NCBI GenBank assembly: GCA_024397875.1
Contig: CP073344.1
Coordinates: 358,501 to 422,500, forward strand
Source of the DNA: Amphritea atlantica
Lineage (GTDB): Bacteria > Pseudomonadota > Gammaproteobacteria > Pseudomonadales > Balneatricaceae
DNA: 64,000 nucleotides
Direction: 5' to 3'
The notes beneath the pieces are model-generated. The model searched no databases, was not told where the DNA came from, and was given only the letters and a program-made list of their open reading frames with translations. A program made the position numbers and the translations under genes. Positions 58,540-64,000 of this stretch are shown here, piece after piece. How positions within the stretch are numbered: the stretch's first letter is position 1; every line of letters starts with the position of its first letter.

Positions 58540-59802
58540 TTGGCCAAGATTAAAGCCATACGTGGAATGAATGATATCCTGCCAGACCAGACACCGGTCT
58601 GGCATTTTCTTGAGAATAGTGTGAAATCGGTGCTCGGTGCTTATGGATATTCAGAGATCCGTATGCCGATCGTCGAGCAGACAGATCTTTTTAAGCGTTC
58701 CATCGGCGAAGTCACCGATATCGTAGAGAAAGAGATGTATACCTTTGAGGATCGTAACGGCGAAAGCCTTACATTGCGTCCTGAGGGTACTGCCAGCTGT
58801 GTACGTGCCGGCGAAGAGCATGGCTTGCTGTTTAATCAGACTCAGCGGCTCTGGTATCAGGGACCGATGTTTCGCTATGAAAAACCGCAGAAAGGGCGTT
58901 ACCGTCAGTTTCATCAGATCGGCGTCGAAACCTTTGGCATGGCCGCCGCTGATATTGATGCTGAAGTGATAATGCTCAGCGCGCGTTTGTGGAAACAGTT
59001 AGGCATTATTGATTCGGTTACCCTGCAGCTGAACTCGCTTGGCAGCAACGAGGCGCGGGCCGATTACAAAGCGGCCCTGGTTGACTATCTGTTGGCGCGA
59101 AAAGATCAGCTGGATGAGGATAGTCAGCGGCGCCTGAGTAGCAATCCATTAAGAATTCTGGACAGTAAAGATCCTCAGACCCAGTTGCTGCTGGATGGTG
59201 CGCCTTCATTGAGTGATTATCTGGATGAAGAGTCCCGGGAGCACTTTGCCGAACTCTGTGCAATGCTTGATCAGGCGGGGATCGCTTATGAGTTGAATCC
59301 GCGTCTTGTACGTGGACTCGATTACTACTGCAAGACCGTTTTTGAATGGGTCACCGATAAGCTCGGAGCTCAGGGTACTGTGTGTGCCGGTGGGCGGTAT
59401 GATGGTCTGGTTAAGCAGTTAGGTGGGCGACCAACCCCGGCGGTAGGGTTCGCCATGGGGGTCGAGCGTCTTATTCTGCTGTTGGAAACCTTAGCCGTGG
59501 TTCCGGAAGCGGTTAAGCAGCCATTTGATCTCTACCTTGCGGCAGAGCATAAAGGGCTGCAGCCGCAGCTGATCGTATTGGCTGAGCAGTTACGCGATGA
59601 AATTCCAGGTTTGAGAATCAGGGTGCACTGCAGTGGTCTGAAAAATATCAGCAGTAAAGCCCGACAGGTGGGCGCTCCCTGGGTGGTGCTGGTTCGAGAA
59701 GAAAACGGCTCGCTGGTTGCAAACCTGTGGTATAACTCTGAACCAACATACGATGTTCAGGTCAACAACCTGAGCAGCTTGCTGCAGCAGCAACAGGCAT
59801 AA
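58540..59802 (+). CDS. hisS: histidyl-tRNA synthetase
   Basis: A 420-residue class II enzyme. Motif 1 region [13 protein letters not shown], motif 2 [19 protein letters not shown], histidine-A motif [16 protein letters not shown] and motif 3 [14 protein letters not shown] are all present, and a C-terminal anticodon domain follows. A TTG at 58540 ([15 protein letters not shown]) is the start. ispG, normally between rodZ and hisS, is absent here: the gap is only 33 bases. Confidence 0.97.
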   Translation: MAKIKAIRGMNDILPDQTPVWHFLENSVKSVLGAYGYSEIRMPIVEQTDLFKRSIGEVTDIVEKEMYTFEDRNGESLTLRPEGTASCVRAGEEHGLLFNQTQRLWYQGPMFRYEKPQKGRYRQFHQIGVETFGMAAADIDAEVIMLSARLWKQLGIIDSVTLQLNSLGSNEARADYKAALVDYLLARKDQLDEDSQRRLSSNPLRILDSKDPQTQLLLDGAPSLSDYLDEESREHFAELCAMLDQAGIAYELNPRLVRGLDYYCKTVFEWVTDKLGAQGTVCAGGRYDGLVKQLGGRPTPAVGFAMGVERLILLLETLAVVPEAVKQPFDLYLAAEHKGLQPQLIVLAEQLRDEIPGLRIRVHCSGLKNISSKARQVGAPWVVLVREENGSLVANLWYNSEPTYDVQVNNLSSLLQQQQA

Positions 59803-59836
59803 TAACTAAATTTAGAAAGGCGATTAGGAGCTGGCT

Positions 59837-60493
59837 GTGTCGGATATGCGCACTGAAGAAGAACAGGTTGAAGCGTTAAAGAACTGGTGGAAAGAGAATG
59901 GTAAGTCTTTAGTGCTGACTCTCGCTCTGGCACTGGCGGTTATTTTCGGCTGGAAGGCGTGGCAAAATAATCAGCGTATCACTGCTGAAAATGCCGGCAC
60001 AATGTATCAGAACCTGGTTCAGGCGGTACAGCTGGCAAGTGCGCCACAAGCGACCGATGATCAGCGGACGACTGCTGCGCATCTGGCTAAATCGCTTAAA
60101 GATGAATACGGTGATACCGCCTATGCTCGTTTTGGGGCTCTGTTCAGTGCGCGCCTGTATGTTGATAAAGGTGATTATGAGGCTGCGTTGAGCGAGCTGG
60201 ACTGGGTGTTGGCGCAGTCAGAAGATAGTGTCATGAAAACGGTAGCCACCATGCGTAAAGCGCGGGTTATGGCAGCCATGGGTGATGCTGATAAGGCGAT
60301 AACTCTACTGGACGGGCTTAAAGAGCCGAGTTTCAGTGTCAGTGTTGCTGAACTGAAAGGTGATCTTTATCTGGCGGCCGGAGCGGTAGATAAAGCACGG
60401 GCAGCCTATCAGTCAGCTGCGGCTGACGCCCCTCAGGGAGCGCGTCCGCTGCTTAACCTGAAGCTTGATAGTCTGGCTGCAAAAGGAAGTTAA
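59837..60493 (+). CDS. yfgM: YfgM family periplasmic chaperone-like protein
   Basis: A 218-residue protein with one N-terminal membrane helix (SLVLTLALALAVIFGWKAW) and a TPR-like periplasmic domain. In E. coli it joins SecYEG and PpiD. A GTG start at 59837 has TAGGAG upstream. bamB begins three bases after its stop. Confidence 0.92.
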   Translation: MSDMRTEEEQVEALKNWWKENGKSLVLTLALALAVIFGWKAWQNNQRITAENAGTMYQNLVQAVQLASAPQATDDQRTTAAHLAKSLKDEYGDTAYARFGALFSARLYVDKGDYEAALSELDWVLAQSEDSVMKTVATMRKARVMAAMGDADKAITLLDGLKEPSFSVSVAELKGDLYLAAGAVDKARAAYQSAAADAPQGARPLLNLKLDSLAAKGS

Positions 60494-60496
60494 CAG

Positions 60497-61645
60497 ATGA
60501 AACAGCTATGCAGAGTGTTACTGCTTACTACCAGTATGCTGACGATGACAGCATGTGGCTGGTGGGGTGGTGAGGTCGAGATTGAACCGGCTGAACTGAT
60601 TGATTTTCAGACCGAAAAAGAGGTCAGTGTCCTGTGGAACCGTTCTGTTGGTGCGGGGCTGGGCGACAAGTTTAACAAGCTTAGTCTGGCCATTAACGGC
60701 GATGTTATTTATGCATTGGATGTTGATGGTAAAGTGTTTGCGATTAACCGCGGAGATGGCGCGGTGATCTGGGAAACCGATCTTGATATCCCTGTTTTAG
60801 GGGGAGTAGGTGTTGGGCCGAACCATGTGGCTGTGACGACCGAGCCGGGTGAAGTGGTTATGCTCAGTGCCGATGATGGCGTTGAGATGTGGCGTCAGCA
60901 ACTCAGTAGTGAAACCCTGAGTCCGGTTCAGATGAATACCGACATAGCGGTTGCTCAGCTTCAGAATGGTAAGCTGGTCGCTATGGATATAAGTACCGGT
61001 AAGCGTCTCTGGAGCTACGACAGTCAGATTCCGCGACTGACACTGCGGGGCACCAGTGCACCCATCGTTGCCGCCAATGTGACCATTGCAGGGTTTGCCA
61101 ACGGCAAGCTGGTTGCTGTTCGTAATGATAGTGGAGCGGAATTATGGGAGCGTCAGGTGACGGTTCCTGAGGGGAAAACAGAGCTGGAGCGTCTTATCGA
61201 TATTGATGCCCGGCCTCTCTATATTAACGGTGTTATCTATATTGTCTCTTATCAGGGCCGTCTTGTTGCTGTGAGCGCCTCAGATGCCCAGGTTCTCTGG
61301 TCGCAGAAAGCATCAAGTTATCAGAGCCTTGCCGCTGGATTTGGCAATATCTATGTAAGTCAGGAGAATGGCTTTATAGAGGCGTTTGATCAGCGCAGCA
61401 GTGCCAGTGTCTGGCGTCAGACTGCACTGGAAAACCGCCAGACTACAGCGCCTGTGGCACTGGGTACCACCGTTGTGGTGGGAGATTTTGATGGTTATCT
61501 GCACTTCATGTCCCAGGTTGATGGGCATTTCGTAGCCCGTTATCAGGTGGATAGTGACGGTATGCGTGGTGATATGGCCGTGGTTGATGATGTTCTGTAT
61601 GTACTTGGGAATGGCGGCCGTCTGGTCGCACTTCAGTTAAACTAA
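60497..61645 (+). CDS. bamB: outer-membrane assembly lipoprotein BamB
   Basis: A 382-residue lipoprotein of the BAM complex with lipobox LTMTAC and PQQ-type beta-propeller repeats (VYALDVDGKVFAINRGDGAVIWE, VAMDISTGKRLWSYDSQ and more). It interacts with BamA. It is co-transcribed with yfgM and der. Confidence 0.96.
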   Translation: MKQLCRVLLLTTSMLTMTACGWWGGEVEIEPAELIDFQTEKEVSVLWNRSVGAGLGDKFNKLSLAINGDVIYALDVDGKVFAINRGDGAVIWETDLDIPVLGGVGVGPNHVAVTTEPGEVVMLSADDGVEMWRQQLSSETLSPVQMNTDIAVAQLQNGKLVAMDISTGKRLWSYDSQIPRLTLRGTSAPIVAANVTIAGFANGKLVAVRNDSGAELWERQVTVPEGKTELERLIDIDARPLYINGVIYIVSYQGRLVAVSASDAQVLWSQKASSYQSLAAGFGNIYVSQENGFIEAFDQRSSASVWRQTALENRQTTAPVALGTTVVVGDFDGYLHFMSQVDGHFVARYQVDSDGMRGDMAVVDDVLYVLGNGGRLVALQLN

Positions 61646-61739
61646 CAGCAGAGCTTCTGATCAGGCGGCTAGCTGTTATGTCAGTTAGCCGCCATTTTGT
61701 TTTATATGAAACAGTTTCTAAAAAGTTGGTACTAAAAAT

Positions 61740-63155
61740 ATGCTTCCGGTAATTGCACTCGTCGGCCGACCAAATGTGGGTAAGTCGACACTGTTTAACA
61801 GACTGACAAAAAGTCGCGACGCGCTCGTCGCTGACTATTCTGGTCTGACTCGTGACCGGAAGTATGGTGAAGGCCGGCTGGGTGAGCGGGACTATATTGT
61901 TGTTGATACCGGCGGTATTTCAGGTGATGAAGCGGGTATCGATTATAAGATGGCTGAGCAGTCGCTGTTGGCGATTGAAGAAGCTGATATCGTTCTGTTT
62001 CTGGTGGATGGACGTGCCGGACTGAATCCTGCAGATGAGATGATTGCCGACCATTTGCGACGTTCCGAAAAAGAAAGCTATCTGATAGTTAATAAGACCG
62101 ATGGCCTTGATCCTGAAATCGCGATGGCTGATTTCCATGGCTTAGGTTTATCTGAGCCTCTGCCGATCGCCGCATCACATGGGCGTGGTGTTACCCAGTT
62201 AATTGAACACGTTCTGGCGGAACTACCGCTTCGGGAGGAATCTGAAGAGGATGAAGAACGCCAGCGGCAAAAGAAAATCGCCATTGTTGGTCGCCCAAAT
62301 GTCGGTAAGTCGACTCTGGTGAACCGGATCCTGGGTGAAGACAGAGTGGTTGTATTTGACCAGGCTGGTACCACCCGGGATAGTATCTACATTCCATTCG
62401 AAAGGGATGAGGAAGCCTATACGCTGATTGATACGGCAGGTATCAGGCGACGCAAGAATGTCACTCAGGCAGTTGAAAAGTTTTCTATTATCAAAACTTT
62501 GCGTGCAATTAATGATGCGAATGTCGTGGTACTGGTAATCGACGCCCGTGAAGGTGTATCGGAGCAGGATCTGCATCTGCTGGGGTATGTTCTGGATTCT
62601 GGTCGGTCTTTGGTTATTGCGGTTAACAAATGGGATGGCATGTCGGGCGACGAGAAAGAGGAGGTGCGTGAGCAGTTGCGCCGCCGCCTGGAATTTGTCT
62701 CTTTCGCCCGGATGCATTTCATCTCCGCCTTGCATGGCAGTGGCGTAGGCAACCTGTTTGCCTCTGTCGATGAAGCGTATGGCTTCGCCATGACAAAGTG
62801 GGCAACGAACAAGTTAACCCGTTTACTGGAAGATATTGTTGCAGATCACCAGCCACCAATGGTCAATGGCAATCGTATTAAGTTGCGTTACGCTCACCAG
62901 GGAGGATCAAATCCACCCATTATCGTAATCCACGGAAACCAGACCAGCGCATTGCCTGGTTCCTATAAGCGCTACTTAGAGAATAAGTTTACTAAGGTTC
63001 TGGGAATAAAAGGGACACCTCTGAGGTTTGAGTTCAAGAGTAGTGAAAACCCATTCAAAGATAAAAAGAATGAGCTGACAAAGCGGCAGGTGATGAAAAA
63101 GCTACGTCAGAAACTGCACAATGATAAGCAGAAAAAGAAAGGTAAAAAGCGATAA
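61740..63155 (+). CDS. der: ribosome biogenesis GTPase Der
   Basis: A 471-residue protein with tandem G domains ([12 protein letters not shown] at 8-19 and [12 protein letters not shown] at about 183-194) and a C-terminal KH-like domain with a Lys-rich tail. It is essential for 50S assembly. Repeats and a terminator follow. Confidence 0.97.
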   Translation: MLPVIALVGRPNVGKSTLFNRLTKSRDALVADYSGLTRDRKYGEGRLGERDYIVVDTGGISGDEAGIDYKMAEQSLLAIEEADIVLFLVDGRAGLNPADEMIADHLRRSEKESYLIVNKTDGLDPEIAMADFHGLGLSEPLPIAASHGRGVTQLIEHVLAELPLREESEEDEERQRQKKIAIVGRPNVGKSTLVNRILGEDRVVVFDQAGTTRDSIYIPFERDEEAYTLIDTAGIRRRKNVTQAVEKFSIIKTLRAINDANVVVLVIDAREGVSEQDLHLLGYVLDSGRSLVIAVNKWDGMSGDEKEEVREQLRRRLEFVSFARMHFISALHGSGVGNLFASVDEAYGFAMTKWATNKLTRLLEDIVADHQPPMVNGNRIKLRYAHQGGSNPPIIVIHGNQTSALPGSYKRYLENKFTKVLGIKGTPLRFEFKSSENPFKDKKNELTKRQVMKKLRQKLHNDKQKKKGKKR

Positions 63156-63166
63156 GGTTCTTTTAT

Positions 63167-63230
63167 AGGAGCTAGACGCGACTTCGTCGCTTGCTAGTGG
63201 CGAGAACGGAAACTGCGTTTCCTGCTAGAA
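63167..63230. repeat. CTAG hairpin pair downstream of der
   Basis: Arms GCGAC/GTCGC around TTC, then GGAAAC/GTTTCC around TGC, with CTAG borders and a trailing AAAAAGC. The second left border is GCGAG instead of GCTAG. Confidence 0.7.
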
Positions 63231-63244
63231 AAAGCAAAACAAAA

Positions 63245-63274
63245 CATAAAAACCGCCGCGAGGCGGTTTTTATG
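63245..63274. terminator. perfect bidirectional terminator after der
   Basis: CATAAAAACCGCC, a four-base loop GCGA and its exact complement: a 13-base perfect stem with A- and T-runs. Confidence 0.9.
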
Positions 63275-63349
63275 TTTAAGGTTTAAGAGATTGTTGTTCT
63301 ACAGACTCGCTTACGAAGTGGGTTTTCACAATACCCATAAAGAAGGCTC

Positions 63350-63412
63350 TGCTAGCGACTAGCAAGTCGCGAAGCGACGTCTAGCCAGCGGCGTAGCCGC
63401 GTTCTAGCTACT
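63350..63412. repeat. CTAG hairpin block upstream of rRNA promoters
   Basis: Reverse-orientation unit with GTCGC-GAA-GCGAC and GCGGC-GTA-GCCGC hairpins bounded by CTAG. Confidence 0.7.
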
Positions 63413-63468
63413 TGTCTTTTCGAAGTGCGATTTTTTCACAATTTCTTAACTTTTTCGTGCTCCCCCTG

Positions 63469-63496
63469 TTGACTCCTCAGCTCCAGAATGTAGAAT
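63469..63496 (+). promoter_or_regulatory. rRNA promoter P1
   Basis: TTGACT, a 16-base spacer and TAGAAT, followed by a GC-rich discriminator GCGCTCCTC. An AT-rich stretch (about 63428-63458) just upstream may be an UP element. Confidence 0.75.
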
Positions 63497-63665
63497 GCGC
63501 TCCTCGCTTGAGACAGCCACCGGAAACGGTCACTGAAACAAGTCGGGCTGTTGAGTTTAACGCCTTGATAACACAGAGTTAAATCTGTTAATCGAGTCGG
63601 GATAGCAAAACAGGAAGGCGATCAGAATGGTTTGAAAATTTACTGAAAATTCTCAAACAAAATGG

Positions 63666-63693
63666 TTGACTTCAACGGGGTGTTGAGTAGAAT
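63666..63693 (+). promoter_or_regulatory. rRNA promoter P2
   Basis: TTGACT, a 16-base spacer and TAGAAT, followed by ACGCACCTCGCTTGAGAC. The stretch from the -10 onward repeats P1 almost exactly. AT-rich DNA precedes it. Confidence 0.75.
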
Positions 63694-63745
63694 ACGCACC
63701 TCGCTTGAGACGACTCACTGGCAACGGTTGAGAGTTGATAGCAAC

Positions 63746-63756
63746 GCTCTTTAACA
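63746..63756 (+). promoter_or_regulatory. boxA antitermination site
   Basis: GCTCTTTAACA matches the boxA of rRNA leaders, bound by NusB-S10. Confidence 0.75.
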
Positions 63757-63915
63757 GATAGATCAGATAATTCGTGTGGGCGCTTGTTGAGATGAAGCAC
63801 AAAAGCTTTATCAAAGTAAGCGACACATAAGTGAATTCATGCAAATGTTTTTATGCAAGTTGTTTAATGCTTTGAGCTAGATTTACCGAATGCCTTTTTC
63901 CGGCATTCTTGATTT

Positions 63916-64000
63916 AAACTGAAGAGTTTGATCATGGCTCAGATTGAACGCTGGCGGCAGGCTTAACACATGCAAGTCGAGCGGTAACAGAGAGTAGCTT
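63916..64000 (+). rRNA. rrs: 16S ribosomal RNA, 5' part
   Basis: Begins AAACTGAAGAGTTTGATC and continues through the conserved ATGGCTCAG and ACACATGCAAGTCGAGCGG positions. Only the first 85 bases are in the window. The rest lies beyond the right edge. Confidence 0.97.

Larger units (their letters stand above)
63156..63915. other. der-to-rRNA intergenic region
   Basis: Contains, in order, a CTAG pair, the der terminator, another CTAG block, two rRNA promoters and a leader with boxA. No protein gene is seen. Confidence 0.75.

Noticed and set aside
63653..63844. Minus-strand small gene in the rRNA leader
   Set aside because: It overlaps the P2 promoter and boxA of the rRNA operon, so coding is very unlikely.

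Overview
The window is a stretch of chromosome from a gammaproteobacterium. Gene content and order (lptFG next to pepA-holC; tsaE-amiB-mutL-miaA-hfq-hflX-hflKC-hisZ-purA; iscRSUA-hscBA-fdx-iscX-ndk-rlmN-pilW-rodZ-hisS-yfgM-bamB-der) are those of the Pseudomonas/Oceanospirillales side of the class. A NhaD-type Na+/H+ antiporter, a phasin and a GTAGGAGC-headed REP family fit a marine Oceanospirillaceae-like bacterium. The genus cannot be fixed from the sequence alone.

Layout. 1-1.0 kb: two visibly AT-rich genes of unknown function, the first cut by the window edge. 1.4-12.3 kb: valS, a small four-helix-bundle protein gene, holC-pepA (minus), lptF-lptG (plus) and an RDD membrane protein, separated by large blocks of hairpin repeats. 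12.3-19.8 kb: Sel1-repeat protein, gloA, phasin, fldB, nhaD, prfB (without the usual programmed frameshift), lysS, a small membrane protein. 19.8-24.9 kb: ung, an IS481-type insertion sequence, an orphan gene, efpL, a GFA-family protein, ygfZ. 24.9-34.4 kb: psd, a sulfurtransferase, an HDOD protein and rsgA on the minus strand; orn, a GAF-GGDEF-EAL protein and a patatin on the plus strand; queG on the minus strand. 34.5-49.3 kb: a long plus-strand housekeeping run from nnrDE to purA, then suhB (minus) and trmJ. 49.3-55.0 kb: the complete isc Fe-S assembly operon with two abutting IscR-type sites over its promoter. 55.1-63.2 kb: ndk to der. 63.4-64.0 kb: twin rRNA promoters, a boxA leader and the first 85 bases of 16S rRNA.

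The least expected content lies between the genes. A family of short hairpins bounded by CTAG occurs about 40 or more times, alone, in pairs and in two tandem arrays (4972-5806 and 10221-11655). The two arms of the hairpin change together from copy to copy while the CTAG borders and a three-base loop persist. The hairpins are interleaved with a second family of GTAGGAGC-headed REP hairpins whose arms also show compensatory changes. The CTAG elements reach so close to genes that the TAG in their border serves as the stop codon of holC, ung, an orphan gene and the IS transposase. The IS itself has inserted into one of these elements with a GCTAGA target duplication. No mobilising enzyme is visible in the window, but one small four-helix-bundle gene sits enclosed by two repeat blocks. 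This repeat system is the best candidate here for something not yet described.

The protein-coding genes otherwise form ordinary housekeeping systems: LPS export (lptFG), outer-membrane assembly (bamB, yfgM), cell-shape and wall enzymes (rodZ, amiB), translation and tRNA or rRNA modification (valS, lysS, hisS, prfB, efpL, miaA, tsaE, queG, trmJ, rlmN, rsgA, der), Fe-S assembly (isc, ygfZ) and DNA repair (mutL, ung).
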